Assembly (NCBI GenBank): GCA_023052935.1
Contig: CM041292.1
Location: 136,228,951-136,292,950 of the forward strand
DNA: 64,000 nucleotides
Direction: 5' to 3'
DNA from: Piezodorus guildinii
Lineage: Eukaryota > Arthropoda > Insecta > Hemiptera > Pentatomidae
Within the stretch, counting starts at the first letter, position 1; the number at the start of each line of letters is the position of its first letter. Of the stretch, positions 20,486 through 33,652 are shown one piece after another. Both the position numbers and the translations under genes were made by a program. The notes beneath the pieces are model-generated. The model saw only the letters and a program-made list of their open reading frames with translations. It was not told the DNA's origin and did no database searches.

Positions 20486-22357
20486 ATATCTAAGGCATAT
20501 TTATTACATGAGGTCATGTTTATTCTTAAAATAGTGTTTTTTTCTTCTACAGACACATTGCAGTATAACGACGAATTACTTAGCTGCTTTCATGTTTATG
20601 AATACATTTGTAGTACTATTGGGTAAATTAATTTGTTCATAAAAAGAAATAATGAGACTTAAACATTTACTAAAGGTTTACAGAAAAAATTGAATTTTCC
20701 ACAACGTATCGGTGTCGTGTTATAGAATCTCTCCCCACCATTATTTATAACTAGGCCTTTGTAATTTATGTGGCTCCAAAATGAATGGAGCTTTGTGGTG
20801 CAGTATGTAAGGTGTACACCACACATCACCGCGCCTAAACTCAATATAACCAGGCAATGATTTACTTCCTCCACGTATTAATATTCACCTTACTTACACC
20901 CAAGCTCTTTGTTCCAACCCATGGTCCTCCGTACTTTAATGAAGGGGACGTGATAATGATAGCCAACAAGGAAGTGAGAATTCATGTATTTTTAAATAAA
21001 TGGTTAAAACTACTTATTTTTTTCTTTCATTGACCGCCGCCCGGACAAATTTCTTCTAGTATTATTATTATTTGTATTACTTATTTATTATATTTTTCAA
21101 TGAATAAAATGAACATTATAGAATTATTATCTGGATCGGGCGCTGATGATATAGATGTTTTTCGCCTTTAACATATAACATACAAAACATTTTTTTTCCC
21201 TTTTAATTATATGATCTATTTTTAATTTCGTGGTAAGTAGTTGTACAAGTTTTTGTTAGTTAAGATGACAGTTTTTAGATATAGTCATGTTTTCATAAAT
21301 AAATATATTTTACATTATATTATTTATAAATAAACAATACATGTTTTCAGGAATTGTTTAGATCCCTTAGTTGCTCTTTAACATATGCATCATATACCTC
21401 CACCACATCGTTATTGGTTCCATTTCAATTTCCTGTCATAAAGTTTCATCTATCGTTTTATGATTCATTCTACCAAACGTAATTATTTTCAATAATTTTT
21501 TTAAAAAGATGTATTAATATGATATCAGGAATATTACCATGTGTAAATTTTTTTTATTGGTTACCCTAATCATTTATGATGAATAAGAAAAAACAAAATT
21601 AAATATTATAAAGATTAAGAAAATTAAAAAGATAAAAAAACATTGCTACTCCTAATAATTTCCTCTATAATGTATACCGTGTATTATTATCAATACTAAA
21701 CATCTATCAAAGTTAAGTTATTTTATCAACACTGTTTTTGAGATTAGATGAGCATCATATTCATATGCAGTAGACGCTTTATCAGAGGTCAAATGTGGAG
21801 CAGTAGGTCTAAAACTTGCAGATGTAGGGCTGTGTATAATACGATAATGGAAGTACATTAGTACACATACGTTGCTGTAATCCATTACTGAATCCCGGCC
21901 TCCTCCGAAAGCTTCCGCTCTTCAGCTTCCATATTGTGCATCAGAGTCAGCCCAGAACGTGGTAATGGAAATAAGGGGAACATTATTTCAGGTACCTTCA
22001 AAACAAGTTATTTTTTTACAACATCAATATATGAAAAACATATTTAGTGTTTTGTGTGATGTTATTGTGGAATAAATTGGCTTAAAATCATACTTCTCAA
22101 TATTAAACAATCGCCCAGAGCGAAATAACTTTATTATCAATTAAATTTGATATAATATTTCACACATTGGAAGTAGAGAATCTCCAATTATCGGTGCCAA
22201 AATGATACTAATGATGAGAAAAAATTTTGAACTTCTCTCTGAGAAAAAAATCGTTTGTCGTAATCAGGGACAAATCTAGAGGTAGTTTTAGAGGGATAAT
22301 CTTTTTAATTTATTATTGTAGTATTTAGTTAATGTAATAATACAAGTAATTTTACTA
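20486..22357. other. No gene recognised
   Basis: Largely A+T-rich. Patches of more even composition at 20740-20970 and 21770-21980 have no match elsewhere in the window and no exon that I can defend. If the Ddr-like exon continues downstream on the minus strand, further exons would lie in this direction, but I could not identify any. Confidence 0.4.
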
Positions 22358-22610
22358 TGCTTGAAGGCTTGCTATGGAGATTCGTACAGCTTGTAGGCCA
22401 ACGGCCTAGAAAGAATGCGGTTATGCCGAGATCACGACTGATCGCCAGTTATTTTGCTTTAAATATCGAGTGCCAAATTTATAGAGGCTAATTTCCAGTT
22501 GCTCATCCTTGCCCAAGATCGCTTCAATGCTGATATGTCAGAATAAATAATTATTCTCCTCTGTCGAGATTTGAATCCGGGATGCTCTATCCCCTAAACC
22601 AAGCCGCTCA
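22358..22610 (-). mobile_element. SINE family A, diverged copy
   Basis: The minus-strand tRNA-like head (GAGCGGCTTGGTTTAGGGG, B box as GGATTCAAATC) and the body (GTAGGCCAACGGCCTAG, GAGATTCGTACAGC) align with the copies at 28238 and 38777. Confidence 0.75.
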
Positions 22611-23421
22611 TATATTACGTGTAATAATGCTTTTAATTAGTTGTTCTCATCTATTTTATCTCGGTCATTTTGAGAGAAAGGGCATTCTTCTAATGGACTT
22701 GCCATTGCATATACTAAAGTGTTTTTATTATTTATATATATATTTTTTTTTTTCCTTTTCATTTTTTATTATTCCACTACCTTCTGCATACCTTTGCTTC
22801 CTTTCCTTTGACCACGCAGAACCCTTCCGTTTTCCTTTATTTTCCACAAGAACCTTGATTTATTTTATTTTTCCTCCTATTCTATATTCAGAAAGTTTTT
22901 GTCTGTTATTGTTTAATTTTTCTGTTTCCGCTCTCATTTGTTTTACATATCTGTCTACGGGTTCTATCAAAGACTTCCTTGGGTAGTTTCTCTTGGGTCC
23001 ATTCTTACCATGTACAATATTTATTTACTAATTTTATAAAAAATATCGGTACTACGTTTTTCTTGAATTGTCTATGCTTGTATAACCAATATATTTTATA
23101 AAATTACTACTAATTACTATTGCAGGTTTCAGAGAAAATAATTTTTTATATAATAAGTTTTTTTTTAAATTATGTACAAGCTTGGACTTTAATCAATATT
23201 GAGTGTAAATTAATAGTGTATCATTTTTAAAATACGTTTGTTTTGCCAGGAACAATATTATTGCTTTTTCATCATTGTATTGATATGTAATATTATATAA
23301 ACTTTTGGGTTTAGACTACGGAAATCAATATGTGTTGAATTTGTAAAGATATGTTTACGTTTTCCTACTTGATCTTAACATAATCTTATAAAAAAGCCTT
23401 ATTTGATAAGATATGGTTCAC
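22611..23421. other. Presumed intron downstream of the Ddr-like exon
   Basis: T-rich DNA with no transposon recognised. The splice donor of the exon (GTGAAC on the minus strand) opens this stretch at 23421. Confidence 0.45.
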
Positions 23422-23569
23422 CTGTTGAAGGGCATCCTAGAAGCTCTATCCTCAGACAAACAGTTCTTCGGTGGACGCTGTACGGCAGCACGCGGATTTG
23501 ATTGGCGAATACAGGAGGCATTAGCTTGTGGGAAACCACAGTTGCTGTGTCACTGTTTCCACTAAGAAT
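23422..23569 (-). CDS. Ddr: Discoidin domain receptor-like gene, single internal exon
   Basis: The exon encodes 49 codons of the C-terminal half of a discoidin (F5/8 type C) domain: ILSGNSDTATVVSHKL, PPVFANQIRVLPYSVHRR and TVCLRIELLGC. The GN.(D/N)T..VV..L.PP..A..IR..PYS.H.RTVC.R.EL.GC pattern is that of the collagen-binding domain of discoidin domain receptor tyrosine kinases, whose insect members keep the HRRTVC segment. The minus strand shows a pyrimidine-rich tract and CAG acceptor (TTTTTCTTTCAG just above 23569) and a CAACAG|GTGAAC donor at 23422/23421. Length 148 bp means it enters in phase 0 and leaves in phase 1. The product would be a membrane receptor kinase; only this exon is seen here. 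Another discoidin protein is possible but less likely. Confidence 0.78.
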
Positions 23570-23634
23570 CTGAAAGAAAAAGAAAATAGAATTATATTAG
23601 TTTCACAATTATTAAGATAATATCTATCTATATC

Positions 23635-23664
23635 TATACACACACACGCACACAGATATATACA

Positions 23665-23735
<71 letters not shown>

Positions 23736-23741
23736 CATATG
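23635..23741. repeat. (CA)n/(TA)n compound microsatellite
   Basis: ACACACGCACAC grades into a pure CA run and then TA repeats. It lies in the presumed intron just upstream of the Ddr-like exon. Confidence 0.95.
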
Positions 23742-25667
23742 TTTATTTATTTTTATTAAATAAATTATAAAATATCTTGGATCAAGCATGAGGATGTTAG
23801 TTCACATTCCAGATTTGAAATAATATATTGAAAATAAAAAAAAAAAGAAAAAAAGAGGAGAAAAAGTAAGGTTTGGTATAATGAGAATACTTCATTAATT
23901 AACTTTCCAACCTTTTTGCTAGAGGTGGTGATTTTTAATTGTAATGAACCTCCTCTAGTATTTCTATTTCTTATGAAACAATTAATTTATCTTTCAACTA
24001 TCTGAAAATAGTACAATCTCCAATATGAATTTTTTTTTTCTCCAACACTCCAAACCCTTGTTCGTTAAGAGTCACGGCTTCCCTTAAAATAATAGGGTCT
24101 TGTTCTCTATCGAAAATTCTATAGCAGGGTAAATATATAAATTTGTTATTCCAACTGAATTTGTTTTCTGATACTCAATTTTTTCGCATAACGCCATCAT
24201 TAATGAATTTACAGCTTACGGACATAGTTCTGCTATTCAACCCATCATTTTTTTTATTTGTTTAGGTCTTTAGGCATCTCATAACTTGAACAGGTGTGTA
24301 GAAAAATAAAAAAATAAATGTTTTAACTGGCTACATTACAAATTATTACTCGTATTCATTAAAAAATGAGTGATGAATTTAATTCATTATACATAAAAAT
24401 GAGTCAACAAATGTTTTTTGTATATTTGTAATATGTCTAAAACAATGTTATAATATTTTGTAGTCGCTGTATTCTTCAAAGAATTATTGAAGGAAATCTA
24501 TAAGTTGACGCTACACAAATCAAGAGCATTTCACTTCTGAAAATATCGTTAATTATTTCTGTATGTATATATCTTATCAGAATTGCACCCAAACACTACA
24601 TTGACTAATTTCTTATATTTTTTTTATTCTGACAAACTATAGTCTGACTACCTTTAAATATCAATTAAATGATTTTTTTAACTTGAATTTAAATGAAGTG
24701 TCTAACTCCTCTATTAAACCAGCATGAATCGGACGCGTTTTAGTGAATAAATGATCAGTTGGTAAGTACTACTCCTGAACATCTGCGGGGTCTGAATCTG
24801 TAATAAATCTGAAAAATAAAATCATCGGTATTTGCGAAAATTATAGCAACCTTCTAGTTTCCCTATTAAGTACCTTATTTTTCAGAACGTAGTTGATTTT
24901 CTATCATAAAATGACAACAGTAAATTTAAAAAAAATGTCTGCTTCTATGCAGTTAATATGAAAAAGTTTAATTGTTGATTATTTTTATATTTACTATACT
25001 TTAGTTTATAAATATTATTTGAATTTGAATGTTCTTATATTTTCGAACAAAAGATGTCGCTCAAGTAATGTTTTTTTTTTTAAATTATAAAAACGATTTT
25101 GATGAATTTCGAAATTTGAGTAAACGTTTGGCGTTAAATAGGATCACATAATTTTTTCCCTTACTACCGAACGCAGAGCAGCTTTTCATGGAAGAAGTTT
25201 ATAATATGTTTGTCTTCAGATTCGAAACTTTCACCTCGCTCGATACATTTTACACATCAAGATAGTTCTACTTCGTAGAAGTTTAAGGGACCTAATAAGA
25301 TAGACCACAATGAGCTGTCATTTTTTCATGATTCAGTACACTTCGGGAAAGAGAGGTTTTTTTTTTTTTTTTTTTCTGAATAACTTATTTCTTACACAAC
25401 AAGTTTTATGTATCAGTTTATGAACAGGAATTGTTGTTTCTTCTATCATCTATTTATAAAATTTCTGCTACTATTATTCATCAATAGATCCAATAGTCGT
25501 GAAGGATAATGTTAATAAAAAATCGATTTCATCATATTATTAAGATACTGATGTAAAGTCATATGGACCATATTTATTCTTTTTGACGGTTAAATATTCA
25601 AAAACTCAGTTCAATTGATTTTCTTAAAGTAAAAATCAGTAGAAGTTTCTTATCAATGATAAAGAGA
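23742..25667. other. No gene recognised (presumed intron)
   Basis: A+T-rich with scattered A and T runs, including T19 at about 25358-25377. I looked for the preceding discoidin exons on the minus strand (a WCP or YLQIDL-like segment next to splice sites) and did not find one. Confidence 0.45.
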
Positions 25668-26075
25668 TATATCTACTTTATTCAAATCTACAAAACTAAA
25701 GGTACTTTAGCATAAAAATATTTAAATATCAGCTACTAGGCTCTGACAATTTTAATCAGAATTAAACGTATATGATATTCAAATTTATTAAAGTTTATAT
25801 CTATATTGCGAGTATAACCAAAATTCTTACAGCCGTTTTTTATAAGCCGTTCTATTTCACCGATTTTGCTGTAACATCTGAGGCATTTACGCTCCTAAAA
25901 CATGACATTTCAGATTTTTACAACTCATCGTTTTGTTAGGCTCACCATATACACATTACTAGACTAGGTCATTTGGACTCATGTGTATTTTCGGTGAAAA
26001 CATGAATTCGAAAAATTTCCGATCACTGTACTTTCTTTCACAAAATATTTTATTTATAAATGAGTAGAAGTAATA
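25668..26075 (+). repeat. 0.9-kb repeat family, partial old copy
   Basis: CAAAACTAAAGGTACTTTAG, GCTGTAACATCTGAGGCAT and CTAGGTCATTTGGACTCATG follow the family order, but with many differences. Only the 3' half is present, and the (CA)n section is short (TATACACATTAC). Confidence 0.7.
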
Positions 26076-26400
26076 ATTGTATCCTCTAAGATGAAGTATA
26101 ATCTGAAAATCAACCTAATTCTCTAATGAAGGGAGATCCTTCCTTTGATGTTATGTAGTAGTTTTTGATAGTACTCCTCTCACCTAAGGTTATAAAGGGA
26201 GATAACGATGTAAGCATCAACGCTCACCTTTAGGTTTCCGGGTCATCAACTCATTTTACAGTGGCTTGAGTGTGCCACAGGTCGTAGAATAAAAATCGAA
26301 TATTTATACTATATCTTGCATCGAATGTTCACAGTACTAAACTCTATAACAAACACTTTAACGATTTTAGTTAATTAGTTTGAAGTTAGCGATCCTAAAT
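26076..26400. other. No gene recognised
   Basis: A moderately even-composition patch at 26140-26290 is unassigned. Confidence 0.45.
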
Positions 26401-26411
26401 TTTTTTTTTTT

Positions 26412-27655
26412 AAATTTAAATAATAATAATAATAATAGGCTTACCGAACCCGAAGGTTCGATGCCGATACCACCAAAATTCGCCTGCACAGACTCGTCCA
26501 ATGTTCATCGGTCAAGCCCAAGATCCCGAAATCAGCCTTAATGCAATCCTCCCATCGACGCTTTGGCCTACCTTTCGGTTCAGCGAATACCAACTTTCTC
26601 GGAATCCGTTCCTTACTAAGCCCAACAACTTTACGCGCCCATTTGAGTCTCCACGATGCTATCAACTCAATTATATTCACAGGGTACAAACTCCGCAATT
26701 CCGCGTTGTGCAACCCTCTAAACTCCCCAGTGGCCTCATCTCTCTTCGGACCAAAAATTTTACGCAGTACCTTATTCCGAAAACCTTAAGCCGTTGTTCA
26801 TCCTTCAAAGTAAGCGGCCACGTTTCGCATCCGTAAAGAACCGTTGGAAGAATAATAGTTTTATAAATTCTAACCTTTAAGTTTTTAGACAGAAGCCACG
26901 AGCTAAGTAATTTAGCAACTGAATAATAAACGCATTTCCCACCTTTAACCGGGACTTTATTTCTTCCTGGATTTCATTTTTTCTTGTTATCATTGAACCT
27001 AAATACTTGAATTTCTCTACGTGTTCAAAAGTATGACCTGAAATGATAATATCATCAAGATCGCCACCATTTCTGCAACTAATCATATATTTCGTCTTAT
27101 CGGTATTTAATTCGAGACCTATTTGTTTACCGGTTTTTATTAACACACTTGTATTTAGTTGTATAGTTTCCGTGGCTTCACCTAGTAGTACCAAATCATC
27201 GGCATACCCCAAAACCGGAATCTTGTATCCCATATTTAAGCCTTTCTCGGTACACATCACCATTTCTATGATATATTCTAAGGCTATATTAAACAAAACA
27301 GGTGAAAAGGAGTCACCCTGTTTCAAACCCGATCGCACCTCAAATCTCTCGGAGTAATTATGACCGATTCTAACTTTATGAAATGTTTCCGACAAACACA
27401 TTTCTACAAGGTTTACTAACTTTTTAGGTATCCCCTGTTCAATCATGATGTTATATAGCTTCTAACGGTCAATGGAATCATAAGCCTTTTTAAAATCTAT
27501 ATAAAGTTGATGGACTACACCGTTGTATTCCAGCTTCTTCTCTAATATTTGACGTAAGAAAAATATTTGATCAATAGTCGAGCGATTCCGCCTAAAACCA
27601 CATTGGTAGTCTCCAATAATTTCCTCAGCGTATTCCGTTAATTTGAATAGAAAAA
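26412..27655 (-). pseudogene. RTE-clade LINE, reverse transcriptase to C-terminus, decayed
   Basis: On the minus strand, from ~27655: FRRNRSTIDQIFFLRQILEK, QLYIDFKKAYDSID (first catalytic Asp), then from 27446 an open stretch with RSGLKQGDSFSPVLFNIALE, YADDLVLLGEA (YADD intact) and LELNTDKTKYM, FKYLGSMIT. After a damaged middle it ends with LKWARKVVGLSKERIPRKL and GRPKRRWEDCIKADFG, stop at 26441. A short (AAT)n tract (26419-26438) follows the stop almost directly, matching the short 3' UTR and simple-repeat tail of RTE elements. It is 5'-truncated in RT. This RT is clearly different from the RTE-like copy at 10757. Confidence 0.88.
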
Positions 27656-28237
27656 CTAATTCGGTTATTTATTTAACTTATTGGCTGATGTCTTTTTATA
27701 TTTCGCACATCACTGGATTTTATACGCCCGGATCTAATTGTAAGAGATTTAATGAATATTATATTCAGAAGACCGGTTCAAAACCAATTTTATCAGAAAA
27801 TGTCAACAAATAAATTTTGTGATCTCTTGAACTTCGTTGGTATTAAAAAAAATTGTGTCACGAAAAAATTCTTGCTAACTATATCAAGTGCAATAAATCT
27901 ATGTTTTTTTGTGTGTTTTTTTAAAAATGGATAAAACGAAACTCATCTATAATCTTATAATATTTATACATAAAATTTATCTATGTGAAAATCCAGAAGA
28001 AATAAAATCTACTGATTACTCAAAAAGCAATCATTTAACGATATATTTTATACATAATTTTATTATTAAGTGTTAGCAAAAAAACAGACGTTTGTTGTTT
28101 ATTATTATTTTAAATACGGACAATGTCTTGTATTTCATGATGAATAATATCTAAAACATTGTTTTTTTGTTGTTGTTTTTTTACAACAATACATGTTCCT
28201 CCATAAGTATTAAAAAAATAAAGAATACATAAAAAAT
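27656..28237. other. No gene recognised
   Basis: A+T-rich, with no assigned motif. Confidence 0.5.
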
Positions 28238-28496
28238 AACCCATGAAGGGTCTTGGGCGTACATATAGAGATTCATACAGTTTTGAGGCTAACGGCCATG
28301 CAATGAGGTGATTACGCCTTGATTACGTTCAGCTGCCAGGTTTTTTACCCAATTCGGGCACCCTACTTAAAGACGCTGTGTCTGTCCCAGCAAGGTTTCA
28401 ATACCCTAGGGCTGCCCCCATAGTAGCCAGGATTCGAACTCAGGACCCGGAGAACAGTAGACTAGTGATGGAGATCCACTAGACCGCGTCGCTCCC
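28238..28496 (-). mobile_element. SINE family A
   Basis: The minus-strand head GGGAGCGACGCGGTCTAGTG gives an A box (GGTCTAGTGG) and a B box in GGTCCTGAGTTCGAATCC. The body contains GAGGCTAACGGCCATGCAAT and TGAAGGGTCTTGGGCGTAC (plus-strand reading). It is homologous to 38777-39070. Confidence 0.85.
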
Positions 28497-29807
28497 TCCA
28501 TATCATATACTAATTACGAACATATTGGCAATGTCGTTAATAAAAACTAAGCTACAATAATATTTTTTTAGATAGTGACAGTTCATCTCCTTCATCAACC
28601 TGAATACAAAAATAGATAAATGCTAATAATAATAAAAAGTAATATGTAAACAAATAAGGAAGTAAGTAGAGCAAATTAATAAGGAAAATTCCATGTAATG
28701 CCACATACATAGTCATAATGTCTTTTTTCCATTGAACTACAAATAGAAAGATAAGAAAACAACATCCTCCTCCATAATTCTTCGGCTCCTAAATTATCTA
28801 TATTTTAATTTTCATATATCAAATTAGTTCATGGCATTAATAATTATGTGAAATATTAAATTATTACACATTGTGTATTCACCGCTTTTTAAACAATTTA
28901 TTTATTTATAAAAATATTTTATCCAAAATACAGGTATTTTTCATTACTAGTTTGCTGAAACCACCAAGGTAGAAATATTGTCCTTCAATGGATGGGATAT
29001 TGCCTTTTCCCTTTCAGAGATGAAATCGACCTTTGTGGCATTCATAACGCTGGTCTAAGCTAAGGAAAAGCAATACTAGATATTTTCAAAGATGTATTAT
29101 ACAATAAATAGCTTCATATTTTATTTTTAAACGACTTGCTTTCTCGCAAATATAAATAGATGTCACCCATTGTAATCAAGGACGTAGATTCAGTCTGGAG
29201 AGATCATATAAAGGAATTACTGATGCAAAGCTTTTTCTGAATCGCTGATATTCTATATGACAGGTAACATGTCACAGAAAGGAAACTTCTTATTGAAAAA
29301 GTTACTTCAATAAGCAATTCAAAGTATGTCTGAAATCAATTTCTTCCTAGAAAATTTGTTATCTGAGTTATTTTATGGATCTCCATCACAAATTATAAAT
29401 TGTTGACATTTCTTAATTTACAAGGCGGCAGGACATATTTTTTAGGAGAATAAATCCTCTTATATTTAGTGAATGAACGATATGATTCAATAAACATATT
29501 TTTTAAATAGTTCATGTACTGATTAAAAAAAGCATTAAATATTTTTTATTCTTAAAAAAATAATTATAATTAATAAAGAAAATAATACCGAGTTCCTGAA
29601 GTAAAACCTATTTAATCACCCGTCATTTCGAAACCAAACGACTGATATTTACAAGTTCTTAGGATCATCGTAGGGTGGGTGCTCTTTATCTCGATTGCCA
29701 GTTTTCGAAAAAAAATCTGTACAGTAGTTCCGGAGAAAAGCTGCGGGCGGGGTATGTCGTACTGCGGACGGAGCACATATTATTTTCATGTTTGGATTTT
29801 ACGCGTT
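28497..29807. other. No gene recognised
   Basis: A+T-rich. At 29640-29800 a block containing TCTGTACAGTAGTTCCGGAG leads into an A run at 29808. This wording and the poly(A) resemble the tails of old insect retroelements, but the element is not identifiable. Confidence 0.4.
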
Positions 29808-29813
29808 AAAAAA

Positions 29814-29892
<79 letters not shown>
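29808..29892. repeat. (A)n followed by (TA)n microsatellite
   Basis: An A run of about 23 is followed by ~60 bp of TA repeats. It may be the expanded tail of an old retroelement. Confidence 0.92.
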
Positions 29893-29895
<3 letters not shown>

Positions 29896-30640
29896 ACATA
29901 ATTGTACCCATGTAAAAGAACAACCCATCGTTAGCAAGGAAGTAACAATTTTAAATTGGATGTTACCACGACCATCTTTCTTTTTAAACACCTCGAAACA
30001 GTATTGGAAATTAAGGAATTGTCATGGAAGAATAATTACGCGGTGTATATCAAATTGGCTACATGTGGGAATTTAAGATCATTGAATATGATTTTTTAGT
30101 GAGTAATTAAGGAGCATTGAGGGTTTGAAAATTGTATACGAGAGAAATTCGAAGGTTTGATGCAGCCTAAATTACAAACCCGTTACTTTACTTCTTATAG
30201 ACGTTATTATAGTCATGTAAAGAAGCCTGTTTGCTGCTGATTGGAAGTCAAGAGTAAGTGTAGAAGTTGCCCGGAATGTAAAGATAATGCTGAATAATCA
30301 AGCATGCTTCTAATTTGATTTTTACGACAATTTACTTTTAAGAGATTAAAAAATGAACTTGTTTATCGAAGTATCTGTTTCCAATATATTTTTCTCAATC
30401 GCCACTTTTGATCTACCTCCAAAAACTATTTGTAAAATACGTGTTTTTTAATTTTTTTTTTCAAAGCTCCTTGTGGTTTGGGTTGAAAATTCTAAGATCT
30501 GTAGGCTTTTTGGGTATCTCTTCTACTGTGCTGGGTTCATTTTAAGTGTGGGATGTGGAGGCGGGAAAGGATGTCTTCTTCATAGGTATAGCACTAATCT
30601 TCTTCCTGTGACGGGGCTTACCAGATTTTTGATTCATTGA
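29893..30640. other. No gene recognised
   Basis: No assigned feature. The T/G-rich part after 30470 may be the decayed 3' UTR of the next element. Confidence 0.45.
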
Positions 30641-30654
30641 TTGATTGATCCCTC

Positions 30655-31190
30655 AGTCAAGGTTGAGGCTCCCTATCTATTGTTGCCAGCTTTGTGGCCT
30701 TCCTATAGGGGAAAGCGTCTGAAATAAAGGGTTTGTACCAAATTTTAGACTGTCGAAGAATTTAATCTGTCTCCTAGTGATGTAGTCAGTCACTGTCGGG
30801 AGTTTGAAGGTAGTGTGCAGTATGTCTGTTTTAGTTTTTTGTGGGGTCAAATGTCTTACGATACGGCTCAGCACGCAGTTCTGAAATTGTTGGAGCTTTT
30901 TCGCTGTAGTAGGTTTTATATTAGCTAACATCAATTTGAGGTGGAGTTGTTTGGTTTGGAGATGTCAGAAGATGGTTCTGTCGGTATGTCATGGCCTCAC
31001 TATCTTTATTTTTTTTATTGCAGTGCCTGAGTGCCTGTCGAGGGTGATCCCAAGATATAATATACTGTTCGCCGGTTTGCTAACTATGCCCGCTACCTTA
31101 TAGGTTTATAAAAGTCGTCGCTTGCTTTTCTGAAAAGAGAAAATAATAAAGTCCGTCTTTTTATATGTTACAGAGTGCTTCTTAAGTTAT
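30655..31190 (-). pseudogene. Jockey-like ORF2 C-terminal relic
   Basis: Read downward from ~31190: KTDFIIFSF, VSKPANSILYLGITLDRHSG (compare YLGLTLDRRMTW in Jockey), then from 30934 an open stretch LANIKPTTAKKLQQFQNCVL, SRIVRHLTPQKTKTDILH and LPTVTDYITRRQIKFFDSL. The order (YLGITLD, Q.FQN.VL, L..PTV.D.I) is that of the ORF2 tail. Frameshifts lie between the blocks. It is another old subfamily. Confidence 0.72.
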
Positions 31191-31310
31191 AGATAATTAT
31201 GGATAAAAGTACATCTGGATCAATAATTAAAATCGTTATTCCATAATTGATAGTAGTTTATGGTTATGAAGTTGATTTAAATAACATTAAAAAAAATTTA
31301 ACATTAGTTT

Positions 31311-32166
31311 GATTTTTACTTTCACTTACCTCTATATATGAAATATATCGTAAGGAAAAGTATTGCGATCGTGAAAATTTTCGAATTCCAGTTTTCAACT
31401 GAAATACACGTTTTAGGGTCTCCTGAGTCCAAATTACCAAGATACAGAACCGCAAATAGGTCTTGTTTGTTTGTGCGTGTTTGTATGTGTGTGGTAACTC
31501 CCGCGAGTAAACGAAAAGTTCTATGAAACTGAAATTTTGAATATAAGACAACTATACGCCCGACATGTTACAAAAACTTTTGCATCAAAATCACCTAACC
31601 AGAAGAGCTACTTTATACAATGCATAATGACCTTATTACAATTTTCTCAAAAACGGCTCTAACGATTTTGATTAAACTCGCTATGACGATGTAAAATTGA
31701 ACGGGCTTTAATATCACGTAGGTTTCATTCTGATTGAAATAGTCTGACAGGGCTTAAATGCCGATATTTCACAATTTCTTCTTCTAATGTACCCTTATTT
31801 TTGAAAAAACAACAAAAGGAGAAAACTAAAAAAAATATTTTTTTAACGCTATTTATGTTTTTGAACATAAGAACAGTAATGCACTTGTATAATATACCGT
31901 TGGAAAGCAAAATATTTTAGAAAAAATATTATCTCATACACAAGATTTTAAATGTTAATTGAATGAAAAGTCGATAAAACTGATTGATTATTTAAGATAA
32001 TAATACAATAGATTTTTTAATAAAACTGATGTTTCTATAGAAATTCCATTTAAAAATTCTTTAATGATTTCACTCATTTTTATCTTTAACTGTATTCGAA
32101 AATTCTCTAATCGATTTTAAAAACGGCGGTAAGTGAAAGTCGTGAGTTGCCCGCACCAGATTTTTT
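31311..32166 (-). repeat. 0.9-kb repeat family, complete copy 4
   Basis: Both family ends are present: ACTTTCACTTACC at 31318-31330 (3' end on the minus strand) and GTAAGTGAAAGTCGTGAGTT then GCCCGCACCAGATTTTTT at 32129-32166 (5' end). Internal markers match: GTTGAAAACTGGAATTCGAAA, CTGTCAGACTATTTCAATCAG and TATAGAAACATCAG. The CA tract is degenerate (CACACACATACAAAC). Confidence 0.9.
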
Positions 32167-33210
32167 ACTCAGTATCGCTCTACTTTCAGAAATCAACTCA
32201 CGCAATCCCCAAATTGAAGAGTATTATTAATATATATATATATATATATTACTTTTTTTTAGCTAATAGATAAAATTATCCTATCATCAACGATCAGGAG
32301 AAATTATATAACCGACTGAACTCACACTAAGGACGCTAGCGTGATCTACACATAGCTCGTGAATAATGACTTCCCCAGGGCAGAAATATGGCATGTTCCA
32401 CGCAAGCTGTCAGCCGTGCGGCTTTGATGACATTGTTGCCGTCAACAGTGGTATCCTTTGATCGGAGGAAGCTTCGAATACCTATAAGGCATCCTTCATT
32501 GACAAATATCAGAGGAGGAGGTATTTCAGCCGATCTATTGGTGATATTAATATCATGACATAGTTTATTCCAGTACCTACTGTAATTATGTACCTATGAT
32601 CTCGGGTGTCCATGCAAGTACAGATAAAGCGTAGAAGAGTAGTTTTCCATTGATTAATGAGATTTCCTGGTTTTAATAAAAAGATAAAAAATAAATGATT
32701 ACAGTTAAAAAAAAAAATCCTATCACGACTTATCAAATGGACCAAAGTTATTTACCATCTTCATTTCTCCTGACTTGTTTTCCTCCCTACATTCCTTTAA
32801 TGACCTTCTAAGGACCTTTCTTCCCCTCGATTGAGTATTCAATAAATATTTTTGACGGTTTATTCAATATATTTTTTCCTCCATAATACGCGTTTTCTTT
32901 TAATGGATCACTGTAGTTTTATACCCTCAATCAATGGTTCGAACTAATCGCAATAAATTTTATGCCTTGTATGTGCAACGCGTGCTATTTCTAGTTTCGT
33001 TATTATAATTTTTTGTTTATTTCTCTATTTTTGAATTCATTTTTTTGACTCGAAAAAATAGCTTTGAGATGGAAATAACAACTGCATTTCCACAGGTGTT
33101 ATTAATGCTGCAAGACTACGGATGTTGCCGAACGAAAGGAAAAATAAACAGAATTGATTTTACGATACAATTCCAAAAAAACCAAAAAAAAACAGAGTTT
33201 TTAATTGTAG
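32167..33210. other. No gene recognised
   Basis: Contains a short TA tract (32230-32249). The stretch 32340-32490 has more even composition and is fairly open on both strands, but shows no domain and no convincing splice pair. Confidence 0.45.
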
Positions 33211-33441
33211 TTTGTTTATTTATAAAACGTCACTTTATGCTACTGTAGCTAATTCGACGATGCTGCAGTGGGAGCTCTTTTTTTTATCTAGTATAATTAG
33301 AATGGCAAATTTAAAATACTTTGAGACCTGTATTTTACGTACCCTCCGAATTTCGTACTTCTGAAAAATCCTTGCCGGATTCGAACTCGCGACTTTGTTC
33401 ATAGAATGCTGTTATACTACCCACTAAATCATAGTTGTCCC
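33211..33441 (-). mobile_element. SINE family C, near full-length
   Basis: The minus-strand head has A-box-like TGATTTAGTGGGTAGTATAA and a B box in GAGTTCGAATCCGGC. The body ends CACTGCAGCATCGTCGAATT, AAGTGACGTTTTATAAATAA. It aligns with 12811-13020. Confidence 0.75.
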
Positions 33442-33619
33442 CAACAAATTAAATTAAAACTTTTTACAATATATTTTTCAAACGAAACGATAAAGAAATA
33501 TTTTACGAGCTGTTGACTTATGAAAAAATACAACTATTTTTTGCCACACAGACATCCTCTTATACGGAGATCCACACAAATAATTTTTCGAGAACAGCAT
33601 TGTAAATAAAAAATACGGC

Positions 33620-33652
<33 letters not shown>

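Noticed and set aside
22582..22986. 134-codon open frame, T-rich, hydrophobic
   Set aside because: Composition of A+T-rich DNA gives runs of F, L, S and Y; no domain, no initiation context, and its start overlaps the head of a SINE-A copy.
26501..26836. 111- and 82-codon plus-strand frames
   Set aside because: Antisense to the C-terminal part of the RTE element.
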